From Pterobdella sp. o SKG-2022 (Eukaryota > Annelida > Clitellata > Hirudinida > Piscicolidae), in contig OZ038320.1 in assembly GCA_964035795.1 (NCBI GenBank), positions 14,804,030-14,868,029 on the forward strand: a DNA stretch of 64,000 nt. Reading direction: 5' to 3'. Every line of letters begins with the position of its first letter. Position 1 is the stretch's first letter. The position numbers and the translations under genes were made by a program. This document shows, one piece after another, positions 33,301 to 45,542 of this stretch. Under the pieces are notes generated by a model, which saw only the letters and a list, made by a program, of their open reading frames with translations, was not told the DNA's origin and made no database searches.

Positions 33301-36300
33301 ATTTATTTGTCAATCCTCTTACATTGAATGTTGGAACGTTCTATAGCGCTTGACAAGAATAATGAAAGTAAAATTCTAAAATATTGAAATAGAATTAAAT
33401 CAAAACTATAAAAACAAAAAAAAAATAATAATAAAATATATATATATATATATTGATAATGAAATAAATTAATGAATAAATAAATAAAATGATAATAAAG
33501 AAAAAATAATCAAATTAAAAACATTAGCAATGAATGAAATAAATAAATAAATAAAAGAAAAACAAAGTAAAAATAAATAAATTAAAAAAAAATATATATA
33601 AATGAATACATAAAAAATTAAAATTAATATAAAATTAATAATAAAAAATAAATAAAATAAAAAATATAAACGATTTTTATAATAAAATTAATAAGTGCAA
33701 TCGAATATGAATGAACAAATCAAGTCAATCCAAACCGAAATAATGACAACTTTTTGACGTCCACTTGATCATTTAATGAAGGTCTCTGAGTTCTAATGTA
33801 ATATGCTTCTGAAATTTTCCTTTTTCTCATGTTGCTAGAAGCTTTTTCTAATATCATCCGAGAGAACTGGTGGGTGGGATTGGAAGCAAGGTGCTTTGAA
33901 GGTTCTGACGTACCGCTAAGAGACTCATGTTCTTTCCATCTGATCACTGAGTTTCTTTTAGTTTCACCAATGTACGTATTCTTGCAAGAGCACACTCCTT
34001 TATAAATGACATGGTGGTGATGATTCAGTTTGTCTTTGATGGGAAACAGTGAACGGGCTTTTGTGGTGATCCAAGAGTATGTCACTTTTATACTGAAACC
34101 GGTGAATTCTTCAACAGTGTCTAGGTACTTTCTTATTATTTTCTCATTCTTGAGACAGAACGGCAACTTCATATGAACGTTAATTCTATCTTCAAACATC
34201 CATTTTGGTATTAGAAAATCATTCTTAAAAGACATGAACTTTTCAATTTGATTCGAAATAAACTCACTACTATAACCAGCTCTAATAAATTTTTTAAATA
34301 TTTTACTTATCTCATAATTGAAATTGGAACCTATTATTTTAGCCCTATGTAGTTCTCCTAATATGACATTTTTCTTATATTGAAGGGGTACTTTTGAGGA
34401 AGAATGAAATGGAAGTTTACTTGATTTCTCTGCTACCTGGAAATTAACTGTGGCATCTTTGTTTTTCAATATATGAGAATCCAGAAATTTTGATGGATTG
34501 ACTTCGACAGTTAATTTGATGTTTGGATGAAATGCGTTGAGAGCTTCGAATAGATCATCCTTTTCACCCTTTTTCCTTCTTATGTATGTATCATCTACAT
34601 ATCTGACGTAGAGTGCTGGAGAAGAAGGAAGCACCAATTTTTCTACCATATCATTGAGGAAGCATCCCGAAAAGACGACGAATAAAGGACCTCCCATTGT
34701 CACTCCATCAATCTGTTTGTGAAGACGACCATTGGCTGAAAATATGCTCTCAGTCGTGACTTTTTTGAGCAGTTTGATAAAAATGTTTTCTCTGCACAAT
34801 GGACGAATTTTCTTTTTCCTATATATTTGATGACAAATATACTTGATGATACTCTACTGAAAAGAGACTTAACGTCATAACTTACATCCTCTTCATCTGG
34901 CATCAATGAAGGCATGTTATTTAATATTTGTGGAAAAAGTTGAGTGTTTTTCAGAGTGAAGTTATTTTCCGCCAGTGGTTTGAGGTATTCTGCTAATACC
35001 TGAACTGCATTGTAGTGACATGTGTTCACTTGGTCTATGATGGGTCTTAGTTTCAAGTTTTCTATCTTCATGTCGTTTATGGAGTTGGCTTTATGCGTTT
35101 TTGCTTTAACAAAGAAACGGCCTAGTTGATTACAATATGGTCTCATAAACTCATATTGTGGGTGGTTTTTGAAATGTCGAGCATTGGAAAGAAGTGAGGT
35201 CTTTAATTATAGTGTCAGTGGTGTTGACGTATTTTTTAGATTTGATACCTTCTATCATTTTTTCTATTTTCTTATTGTACTCTGTTTTATCTAAAATCAC
35301 TATTGATGAATCCTTTGTCTCCCGCGAGAAAAGTAATGTTTTTATTTTCTCTGAGATCTTTGGAGTTTTTGAACGTGTTTTCTTTGGCGTGCATCACATT
35401 GGAAGAGAAAGACTCGGCCATTTTGCGCTGAAAAACATGAACTTTTTCTTTTTTTTCATCTGAAACTAACATAGAAATTTTATCTGCTGCTGCTTCCAAT
35501 TCTATAGCTAAATCTTTTATCACTGATTTGGGTTATTGATGAAACTGTGATTGAGACCAAATTTCAAGCTAGACGTGTCGAGACTGGGAAAAGAAGACAG
35601 GTTGAGTATTGGGATGTTATAATCATTGTTGAATGACGGTTTTGTTGTCAAAAATTGAAGTTTCGTAATTTTCTTGTATTTGGTTTTAAGTTGATTTAAG
35701 TTGTTATTTCTAAGAGAGATCCAAATTTTGTTGTATAACATATTACAAAGAAGCAACCCTACAATGCTGCGGAGATTGTATAAAATTTCTTGGTGTTCTG
35801 ATTTTAGATATCCAAGACGTCTATGATTTTTTTACTTTCATTATTTTTGTCAAGCGTTATAGAATGAATATTAAATGATGTTACCATGGTTAACAACGTC
35901 TTTAAGTTTGTATACTTGATAATGTGAGTTCAACTTACGAAAAGCTTCGTATTATTATTCAGTTAATAAAAGTGTTTGATTCAAATAGCATCTGAAAGCC
36001 ATTGATACATTACTAAAACGTCTATTTCTGCATCAAGTTTGGCTTCATTTGTAAGAATTGCTCAAAAATAAATTGTTTAATCTCTTCAATGTGTTTTAGA
36101 TGATTATTGGTACAAACAATTTAGGGCATTCATTTGTTCTGAAAGTATGGTGAAACATATGCCTAGAGGATGAAAAATTAAGCGACTTTGAACATGCGGC
36201 CTTACTGAATGCAAAATACGGGTTGTAATTTTCAATAGCACTTTTTCATCAGACATCATGTATTAATTTTTTGTAAACCAAAATATTGTCTCTTTTTGTG

Positions 36301-39300
36301 AAGTTATTTTTAAAAAACAATAACACTTTTTATTTATATATAAAATAAGAATATATAAAACAATCTGAAAAAGAATTATTTATTGAAATGCCAAGTCCCC
36401 TTTGTTTTTTTTATTTTTAGACTTTTGCTTCTTTAAACGCCAAAAAAATCTAATCATTAATGACTTTTGTCAGTCAGTAAATTTTTAATGCTGAATATGA
36501 GAGAAATTGTCAACAAAATCTTTATTTTGCGTTCGATGATTAATGGTTTTCATATAAAAGGGAAAACACCATGGCGTTAGTAACATGAAACTCGCCTCAC
36601 TAAGTTGAGGAATTGGTCATTGAATAAGAGGAACTTTTATAAAAAGGGTTTAGGAGCTTTTGACAAAGTGAGGAATAGAAAAAAGAAAGAAAAAATTGTA
36701 ACACTTTGTTAGAACTATTTGAGAACGAAATTTCCATGTGAAATTGTGTATTATTGATACTGATTTTAAATATGAAGATTCTGAAGACTTATTGCATTTA
36801 TTTATACTTTTAAAAATTTGATAATTAAATAAAATGATACCTCCGAAAAATCTCCTCTCAGTCCTATGTAATATATCTTTGTCTTTTCAGCTGAATAATT
36901 GCTACTGAAATAAATACTTAGATGATGTACCGACGAAAAGCGAGTCACTCTGAAAAGAAAAATACACTTAATTACGTTAAAAAATTTTAATATATTGTTT
37001 CAAATTATAACACATATAAATCAATCTATAAAAAATTTTCAAGTGGCGTACTTAATATCATATTCCACCTCCCCTTCAAAATCTTTTATTAATTCTATTT
37101 CTTGATCTGCTTCACCCTGACCATCATCAAAAGACATATTTGGCCGGTTCTTGAACCTTTCGATCAATAAAATATAACTTTCAATCCTTTTATTTAATTT
37201 TTTTGAAAATTAGAAAAAACACATTTCAAACAGTAGTAGGTCTCCTGAAGTCATGTCTGACTATGGGTAACGCTCGACTAGTTAACTTAACGTTTCTAGC
37301 TGTGGCTGAAAAGTCCAATGCAAGCCTTGCAATCTCTGCCACAGTATGGACAAATGAAAGGGCAAGGTAATTGCAGATGCTCGTCCGCTTTTGCCTTTCT
37401 TCTAGCACGCTTTTCAGCAACATATACTTTCCATCTACTTTACTTTTTAGGAAGTTGACGTTTCAGGGTAAGCTTCCAAGCATTCCTTTTAGCGGCAATA
37501 GTCTCCGAAGATGAGACAGCAATATCAAGGGCTTTCATATCCCTCTTGCAGACATCCCTGTACCTTACCAAGGAGCGCTCTCTGACTCCCATTTCTCAAG
37601 CTCTCCATAGAGCAAGTCTAGGAGTTCTGCCATCATCCATTCTGTGGACATGACCCAGCCATCTTAGTCGACGCTGCCTAAGCAGTGTGTAAATGGAAAG
37701 AAACCAGCTATTTCAAGGACCTCAACATTAGTCTTTTTTTCTTCCCACTTGATACGGTGGATAAAGCGCAAGTTCCTCAGATAAAAAATCTGAAAATTCT
37801 CTTCTTGTCTAGCATATGAAGTAAAAGTTTCGCTGTCATAGAGCAAACAAAGTACTTAATATACATGCACTGTAGACTGACATTTTTGTGCTGACTTTCA
37901 ATAAAAAGTTCTTCCACACTGACAGTTAGCTTTGACAAGATACCAGCAGCTTTGCCAATCCTCTTTTTTATTTCTGAGTCTAATTGAAAAGATTCAAAAA
38001 AACAAGACCAAATATGGGAAATCTTGAACAACATCTAGGTCGTAACCGTCTATTTTGATTGATGGCTCCATGGAAGAGTCCTGAGACAAAATTTTGGCTT
38101 TGATAAGCTGATGATCAAACCAAATTCTTTACAAGCTATAGAGAGAGGGTCCATCAAAAGTTGGAGAAATGCCAGCATCATCAAAATATAGCATGTCTCC
38201 GATCAGTCTTTCTATCTTTTGATTTTGTTTTGAGTCTGGCATAGTTGAAAAGCCTCCCATCTTACTGGGTCCTGAGAAAGATACCCTCTTGCATCACCAA
38301 ATGCATGCTTGAGGAGCAATGAGAAAAAGATCCCAAAGAGGGTTGGGGCAAGAACACACCCTTGCTTCACTACGTTGCGTATGTCAAAAGGCTCAGAGAA
38401 ATTTCCATCAAACTGCACTGTCCCTTTCATATTCTGGTGGAAAGACCTAACGAGACTAAAAAGCTTTGGAGGGCAGCCAATTTTAGAGAATGCCAAGTAC
38501 AGTCTTTCACAACTGACTGTCAAAGGCTTTTGTCAAATCGAAAAAAAAATGCAAATTTTGCTCCCTGCATTTCTCCTGAAGCTGTTTCAATGAAAAGATT
38601 ACGTCAATAGTTGAACGACCTGCCCTGAAACCACACTGAGATTCAGTATAGACACGCTCATCAAGCTTATGCAGTCTGACAAAAAAAACTCTTGCATAGA
38701 TTCGGCCCAAAATAGTAAGCAGATATTCCCCTGTAAATGTTGCAGTCATGCCGTTCACCTTTATTCTTGTAGGGAGTAACTCTGTATCTGTCATATCCTG
38801 TGACAGATCACCTTCTGCCAAGCGAAAACAAAGAAGATCATAAATAGGCATAAGAAGGACTGTCTGACAATGTTTAATTAGATCAAAACGTATCTCATCA
38901 CTTCCTGGAGCTTTAAAGGAGGCAAGCTTGTCAATAGCATTACTTAGCTTGTAGGCATCATATCAAGCCCATGCAAAACACTATGTTTCTCTCTCAGCAA
39001 GTGCGGACACAGAAAAAACACTCGGCTTAGTATAAAGATTAGAATAATACTCTTTCCATCGATCCATCTGCTTACCCTTATCAGTGATGAGTTCTCCAGA
39101 AAAAGATATTGAGAAGGCAGATTTGCTCTGAGTAGGTCCTGTTGCAATTTCAATGCTCTCATACATGGCTCTGATACTACCTGTAGCAAAAGAATTTTGA
39201 ATGTGCTGACTCAGCTCAACCCAGTAAACATTGGCACAATGTCTGACCATCTGCTTGGCCTCATTTCTGGCTTTTGGAAACTCGCGCAGATTTTCACTGC

Positions 39301-42300
39301 TTCTTTTTTTCAATAACAGGATGAGTAACTTGGACTTTGCCATGAATCAGTAAGAGAACTTAGTTTGTTTTCCTCCAAAGGTTGCCAGTGCACAGCTGTG
39401 CATTGCAGAATTCAGTGACTGCCAACGCTTCTCAGATGAATCTGACTCTGTGAGAACATACCTTTTTGAAAAGGTCTGTAAATTGTGACACAAGAAAAGG
39501 TTCCTGCATGTTTGCAGATATCAGACGAAGCTTTTCGAAGCCTTAAAACGGAAAATCTTCTTTGGACAGAGCTTAACTTTGCAACAGATAAGCAAATGAT
39601 CAGTATGGCAGTCAGTGCTGTGATAAGAACGGACAACTTTGATGGAATTGAGGTTTGACTTAAGAACAAGCAAAAGATCAAGCTGATGCCAATGCTTGCT
39701 TCGTGGTTGTCCCCAAGAAGCTTTATTTTGAGGTTTTGTCAGAAAAATTGAGTTAGTAACGCAGATTGAAAGGCGGGCAAAATTCAAGAAGTCTCTGACC
39801 ATTTTCATTTACTTTGTCAGCATTGAATTTTCTTAAACAAGAAGGCCATGCTTCGTGGTCACTACCAACACGGGCATTAAAATCACCAAGAATAATTTGG
39901 TTTTTTGGTGAAACTTTCAGAAGGGTGGTACAGAGCTTTCCATAAAACTCATTTTTGTGTCGAAAGGGACCATGATAGTTGGTCCATAGACACTGATAAG
40001 TGTGACAGGGCAAGTGGTGATGTTGAGTCTCATTGTGAGTATACGTTCAGAACCGTTATTTGGAGGTTCAATCATTTTCAAAAGACTATTCTTCACAGCA
40101 AAGCCAACACCATGTTCCCTTCTTTCATCTTTTGGCTTACCATGTCAGTAGAAAGTATAGTCTTCTCACGTAGACTAGCTGCCTCTGCAAGGTGCTTCTT
40201 CTGAAGTGCAACAATGTCGACATCAAATCTGGCAAGCTTATTGTTTATTACTGCAGTTTTTTTAAAATCATTTATGCTTCCAAAGACGTCGACCTGCCAA
40301 AAAGAGAACTGATTTTTTGTAGGTTTGATCTCCTTAAACGTTGCCTTTACAAGGCAGGTTACCCTAGTTATTGTCCAACTAGTAGATCACCTGCCCAGCG
40401 TAGTGTGTTTGGACCATAACCGGTACATATACCAGCTGCCCCTCAACCCTAAGAGTTACATACTCCCACGACTTTGCCTTTTGATGTTCAGTAAACAAAC
40501 GAAGACTTGACTCTGGCACAGGCATGACACAGGTGGTACTGGCTTACATGATACTAGAAGCTTTTAGCTAAACTGACTTGACATATGACAGTAAGACTGA
40601 AAATTTAATATAATTCTTATATTTTTTGGAATGATAGTTCTATGAAAATTATTAATCTATTCTATTTGGAAATTTGCAATCTTACTTATTAATACGTATA
40701 AATATAAAGATATTGATAAATATAATTGCTGAAAAATAATAAAACAAAACTTGTAAATATATTTTAAAGTGAATTTATTTATATACTATATTCTGGTTTA
40801 AGTTTATAATTATATTACAAATATATAAAAAAACGCATATTGATTCATGTTGAATTTTAAACTACGTTTTTAACAAAAGAATATACTTTTCAAAGAGTTC
40901 AGCTGTGTCATAAACAATCGCCTCAAGATTTTTATCTTAGAGCCCTCATCCGTAAAACTCTTACCAACCATCAAACATCCAACCGTCAGAAAAAAAAGGT
41001 ATGAACAAAGGAAGAAAAAATAAAAGGTGAAAAGAAAATTCCAAACCATTCATCCAACAAAAAACGTTAAGAGTTATCGAAAAAGGGATAGTCAAAGCTC
41101 AAGATATTAAGAAAATATTTTGATATTTGAGAAATTTTAAGAAACTATATTGTTTCTGTTATTATGTAGATTTAAAAATTGCTATAGATGAGATTTTATG
41201 TTACATTACTTTTCAACATTTTAAAATACAAAGATATAAAATTGATGATAAAATAAGCCAAAAAATATTTAATATAAACAGTAAAGATAAAATTATGAAA
41301 CACAAAAATTTAACAGTTTTAATACCTAAACATAAATCCAGGTTTTTATGGTGTTAATAATTGTTGACTGTACTTTTAAATGATGTAATTAAAAATAATT
41401 GAAATTTATAAAATTCATTTAGTTATTATTTTTTAAATTTTTAATCAAAATAAATTCAACTTAAATAACAAGTGGTTTAAATTAATATTATTTAGTGATG
41501 ATGCAGGGGATAAGATATAGAACTTTTTGAATCTTTGCAATCACTTTTTAAATATTTTCAATAAACTATAAAAAAATTTTTAACAAAAAACTCAATAAAT
41601 ATTTTTTAAAAATAGTTCAAATAGTTAAATTAAAAAATTTTTTTTTGAATTAGAAAAATTTATAAACTGCCATATATAACAAATAAATTTGAATTTTCAT
41701 GTTTCTTTGAATTTATATTTAATATTTCATATCTAATTCGTGCTTTTCTCAGCACAATCGACCAGGCACTTCGAAAGTACCACTATACTTCGAAGTACCT
41801 GACAATGGTTCCAGAGAAAAGAAACTGTGGAAACACAAAAGAGAAGAGAGCAAAATATGCCCAAAATGATGAGAGCATGGAGACAACTAACGAAATTTTT
41901 TTTAATTAAAATTTTTTGAAATATTTTAAAAATAATTTTTCGAGTTTTTTTATTAAAAATAATTTTTTGTTAATTTATCGAAAGAATTTAAAGCTATTGC
42001 AAAGATTTAAAAAGTGATCGAAAACCCCTATAATAAATACTTGAATAAATCCCTTTTGGTAAAATTAAATTAAATTTAAAGTAAAGGGCTCAATACAGAT
42101 CCCTGATGTACACTAAAATTTACACCAAACTCATCGCTGAGTTAGTTATTAATGCGTTCTCGACATTTTGCTCAAATATACATACTTTGAACTACACGGA
42201 CAGCCCACTGTTCCATCCCGAGCTTTCTCATTGCCCATCAAATCACTACGCAGAACTCGATCAAAGACCTTCTCTAGATAATAAGAAAATAAGAGTGGTT

Positions 42301-45035
42301 TTTCGATGGCTAGATATTTTTTCTGCAACTGACGAACATTAAAAACTGCCTTAGTGGCGCTTCTACCAGAAACGAAGTCAAACTGCATCTCATTAATATC
42401 CATCTAGAGGTTTACAATGATGCTATCACGCCAATCAGCAGAAACAGCACCTTCAGCAATAACTGATATGATGAAGTGGACCGACTTCTTACTCTACAGA
42501 TCCAGACGCTTACAACATTTCGGACGCTATGCTAGATAGTTCTGCTGTTTTGCGACACTTCATTTTTTTAATGACATCACTGACCTGTGACAGAAGGAAG
42601 AGGGCCAAAGATCGGTGAAACAAAAAAGAGACTTGCTAGACCAATCAAACTCAACATTTGATAGCCCTTTATGATGTTCAACCCAGGTATTCATTTTTTG
42701 GGCATAACTCAAAGTGAGTTCACCAGCATCATTTCTGACATTTATCACCTATAAAATCACGGTTACGACTGTTCATCTGTCAGGCCAAATGATATATTTC
42801 ATTACGGCTGGATGTAATAGCAGAAAATGCATCCCTTTCCAATTTACTTTTTTCCAACCAAAGAAGACGCTAAGCAACACGCTTAGACTCGTTATAAGCT
42901 TCTTTTGCTATGTTAGCTTCATTAAATAGCCCCTTATTTATTTTTAATTAGAAATAAAATTAGAAGCTTTTTGAAAGCATTATAACGGTTTCTATTTTTC
43001 CTTTACAGCGTCATCTACACAGGCGTTCCACCACTGTTTGGTATTTCTACTGGTGGTTCAGAGATGTACCACAGACCTCAAAAAAGGTTTCAAGAAAGGA
43101 ATTTTTAAGATGAGCCCATATTTTCTCCATATTTTAAAAATTCATGATCTGAGCCGCTGTTAACTTGTCGTTAAAAGAAATGGCAAACTCTTTTGCAACT
43201 GCTGGATCTGGCAATTTCAAAATTCGAAAACGAGGGTTAAACTTCCGCTTCACACTCCTTCGTATAGCGTAAACAAGATCACAGACTAACAGATGGTGTT
43301 GCAATGCACATTCCTCTCCAAGAATGACTTTGACATTCTTTACCATACTTTAAAAGTTTTTCGACAAAGAATGAAGTCAATCTGAGACTTGGAACCTTCA
43401 GATATAAGTCACAAGATGGGAATCCCTTTTTGTGAAACAAGTGTTGGCGGCAATAAGATTGTTGGCTATTGCTCACCTTCAAAGTTAAGGGTGCCATAAC
43501 CAAGACCACCGTGCATGTCTTCGAAACCATTAGCTTTCTCACCAACATGTTCATTCCAGTCACCCAATGGGATGAGAATCTCAGAAGATGGGACTGCCTG
43601 AAATTACTGGTGTTTGTTCAGTTGTTCATCTATTTTGGGTTTCCTTTTTATGTCCTGGTCATTTGATGTTAAACTGCACCAAACTTAGCACCTGCAATTT
43701 AAGGCTGCCTTTTTCTTATAAGCTTGGTAACAGTAGACTCTGGTAGCAGGTATCCACAAATTGTATTTTGGTACCAATGTCATTTGGCTTGGCAAATGGT
43801 CACTCATGTTCAACGGCAAGGTCAGACTGCCAGTGTGGAAATGGCAGATAACGAAATCGATAATTTCAAGTGGGATGTTAGCTTGGACAGACAGTCTATA
43901 AAAATTTTACGCAAATAAATGGCTTATTTTATGAAGTATACTACAAGTAATATTAATAATCAAGACTGACTGCCGTAGAATCCAGTTACTAATAGATTTC
44001 CTTTTTCTAAAAATTTTTTCAAACCATTTCTTATATCCAATTATTGATGAATTTCAAGCTAGTATCCATAAAAAATGCTTCATGATTGAAGACCCTGAAG
44101 ATAATCTTAATATAACTAGTAATGGTGAAAACTAGATACAGAATATTATTGGTCTTCAGTTCTACTGAAATTAAAAATTTTTATGAGCTGGTTTGATGTC
44201 TATGAAACTTAACAACTTTCAAACTCTTGCAGGGATGAGCTAAAGATTAATTTATCTGATAATTACAATACTTATTAATATTAGATAATTCCATTAATTT
44301 TAAATGGGCTGGAGTTTCTTAAAAATCAAATATGAATATTTCTGGCAGACTTTTAGCATGTTTGATCCCAAAGTTTTATGATTTTACTTGGGGAATAAAT
44401 TTAAAACTAATTTCAAAATGTTAATGAAACATGATGAATAAAACATTTCCATATATTTAAGAACTTTTCACAATAAACATCAATATAAATTAAAAAGTCA
44501 AAGAAAAAAAGAATTGCTCAAAAAATTATGAAATAAAGGTTAAAAATAATTTCTAAATGCATATACATTATAAACTGAAAATGAAACATTATGAAATTAC
44601 AGTTTCATGGTTTTTGGATGTTGGCCATCTTCACCACCCATTACTATGATAGCTTTAATCCTAACGTTTCCTGTGAATCTAAAAAAATAACAACTGGAAA
44701 TATACATGAGCATAAATTTTTTAAAAACTTACGGAATATTGAAAAGTAGTTCTTGATCTACGTCACTTTCAACAAACTAAAAAAAAATCAATATTTGTCT
44801 AAATAGAACTTATTATAAAAATGTGAGTTACATCGTCTTTGTCGTTTTTATTTTCCCATGTTTTGAAAACAAGCTTCCCAGAATCTTCAACAGCTTCATT
44901 TAAACACTGCACATTTAAAGTATCTATTTTTTGATATAGGCTATAAAGAGCACCCTTCTCGTCGAGCTCATCTCTGGGATCATGTTCACAACTACAATTG
45001 CATTTTGTTTTGCCTAAATGTCTATGTCCTGTCAT
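30339..45035 (-). CDS. PITHD1: PITH domain-containing protein 1, complete 6-exon gene
   Basis: Small cytosolic PITH-domain protein; the PITH fold is shared with the C-terminus of thioredoxin-like TXNL1. Exons in transcript order: 45035-44832, 44776-44733, 44678-44601, 37156-37052, 36949-36841, 30443-30339. All junctions are GT..AG with matching phases, and the total is 214 codons plus TAA, close to the roughly 211 residues of the human protein. Diagnostic stretches are [11 protein letters not shown] and [11 protein letters not shown] (exon 1), [15 protein letters not shown] (exon 2), [12 protein letters not shown] (exon 3), [17 protein letters not shown] (exon 4), [14 protein letters not shown] and [11 protein letters not shown] (exon 5), [11 protein letters not shown] (exon 6). 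Intron 3 (7.4 kb) and intron 5 (6.4 kb) are swollen by LINEs and a Penelope-like element; introns 1, 2 and 4 are 54-102 bp. The gene is divergent from the 45543 ORF and convergent with NUP58. No strong AATAAA was found just after the stop. Confidence 0.92.
30590..33350 (-). mobile_element. APE-type LINE, family E, nearly full length
   Basis: Lies in PITHD1 intron 5, sense to the gene. Minus-strand order: endonuclease 33350-32640 ([55 protein letters not shown]); linker 32627-32355; RT 31954-31330 ([82 protein letters not shown]); C-terminus [16 protein letters not shown] and [20 protein letters not shown] near 30770. A handful of frameshifts are present. The clade is not determined. Confidence 0.85.
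33336..33372 (+). repeat. 36-bp inverted repeat flanking Penelope-like element, left arm
   Basis: GTTCTATAGCGCTTGACAAG and onward to GAAAGTAAAA is the reverse complement of 35829-35866 with about three mismatches. The two arms bracket the Penelope-like RT/GIY-YIG coding region at 33715-35790, which suggests inverted terminal repeats of that element. The left arm also abuts the 5' end of the family E LINE. Confidence 0.65.
33376..33714. repeat. A/T-only low-complexity tract (AAATAAATA-like)
   Basis: An almost pure A/T tract with AAATAAATAAA motifs and a short (TA)n run near 33438-33452. It lies between the left inverted arm and the stop codon of the Penelope-like ORF, in the position of that element's 3' untranslated end. 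Confidence 0.6.
33715..35790 (-). mobile_element. Penelope-like element with RT and GIY-YIG endonuclease
   Basis: Lies in PITHD1 intron 5. The main frame, 34799-33720 (359 codons), carries RT motif [20 protein letters not shown], catalytic [14 protein letters not shown], and a C-terminal GIY-YIG domain ([20 protein letters not shown] then RWKEHE). The preceding frame 35146-34700 holds the RT N-terminus ([33 protein letters not shown]). 35756-35287 holds the leader with FLAGDKGF. Only about three frame breaks are evident, so it is much younger than the copy at 1600-4104. Confidence 0.92.
35829..35866 (+). repeat. 36-bp inverted repeat flanking Penelope-like element, right arm
   Basis: TTTTTACTTTCATTATTTTT followed by GTCAAGCGTTATAGAATG; this is the reverse complement of 33336-33372 with about three mismatches, just upstream of the element's N-terminal coding sequence. 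Confidence 0.65.
35870..36840. other. PITHD1 intron 5, unassigned part
   Basis: AT-rich sequence between the Penelope-like element and PITHD1 exon 5. I see no ORF with recognisable motifs and no match to the repeats named elsewhere in this window. Confidence 0.35.
37205..40530 (-). mobile_element. Family C LINE, full length or nearly so
   Basis: Lies in PITHD1 intron 3, sense. Minus-strand order: start of endonuclease ([11 protein letters not shown] near 40215, [12 protein letters not shown] near 40180); [19 protein letters not shown] (about 39890-39840); [12 protein letters not shown] and [34 protein letters not shown] (about 38635), [24 protein letters not shown] (about 38360), LYFDDAGI (about 38190, in place of FADDA); C-terminal [33 protein letters not shown]; and a terminal C2H2 knuckle ([18 protein letters not shown] near 37330). 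Several frameshifts are present. It is visibly more GC-rich than the flanking intron. Confidence 0.87.
40531..42100. other. PITHD1 intron 3, AT-rich unassigned part
   Basis: Very AT-rich with homopolymer runs. A 76-codon Lys/Ile-rich plus frame at 41127-41357 is what composition alone predicts. A GC-richer island at about 41750-41885 (GCACTTCGAAAGTACC ... GAAGTACCTGACAATGG) stands out but is unidentified. Confidence 0.4.
42100..43620 (-). mobile_element. RTE-like LINE family P: endonuclease and RT N-half
   Basis: Minus strand: [21 protein letters not shown] (about 43580), GYGTLNFEG, DLVVCNTxF-type segment, [20 protein letters not shown] and [20 protein letters not shown] (43346-43140), [22 protein letters not shown] (about 42740-42670), then [20 protein letters not shown] and [14 protein letters not shown] (42400-42240). 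RT sequence ends before the catalytic box, and the first third of the endonuclease is missing. It lies in PITHD1 intron 3. Confidence 0.82.
43665..43990 (+). repeat. Unidentified dispersed repeat, copy 4
   Basis: GATGTTAAACTGCACCAAACTTAGCACC through GACTGACTGCCGTAGAATCCAGTTACTAATAGA is collinear with copies at 15776 and 23165. All four copies in this window lie in the same orientation relative to the + strand. 43991-44600 beyond it is plain AT-rich intron. Confidence 0.72.
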
Positions 45036-45542
45036 CTTTAAAATAATGATAATGAAATGAATATTGTTATAAAAACAAAGTTCAAAAGTAAATAATCGCA
45101 ATCTACAAATAGTTGATTGCCGAGAATCATAATACTAATCAGTTTGTAATTTACAGTATGAAAAATATTATTTCAAAAAATTTAAAAACCAAAAAACAAT
45201 TCAAACGTTCAACATGATAAAAAATTACTTCTTAAATGATTTTAGTTTATAAATGTTATTAAAAACAATCTATGCCATCACTGCGAAAAATGGAGTTTAA
45301 TTTGGTTTAGGTATTTGCAAATTAAAATTGAAATCGAAATTAGCTAGATAATTTTCAAAAAAAAAAAATAAATAGATTATTCAATTATTAATTTTTCAAA
45401 ACTTTCAATCAAAAGTATTTCTATGTGTAAGATTCATTGAATGTAAATTTATCTGTTTTATTTTACAATAATGAATGGAAAAAAATTGAAACTGTTTAGA
45501 CAATATAAAATAATTTAATAATTTGAGCTATTTTTTGTAACC
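45036..45542. promoter_or_regulatory. Shared intergenic region between two divergent genes
   Basis: Only 507 bases separate the PITHD1 start codon (- strand) from the start of the long + strand ORF at 45543. The stretch is very AT-rich and shows no transposon-like ORF. It is the natural place for a bidirectional promoter, though no specific core element stands out. A small reading frame starting MPSLRKMEF at about 45272 could be a 5' exon of the + gene. This is inference from layout. Confidence 0.35.

Noticed and set aside
36020..36060. A terminal PITHD1 exon reading [11 protein letters not shown]
   Set aside because: Wrong phase and poor acceptor. The exon at 30443-30339 ([11 protein letters not shown]) fits in phase and sequence.
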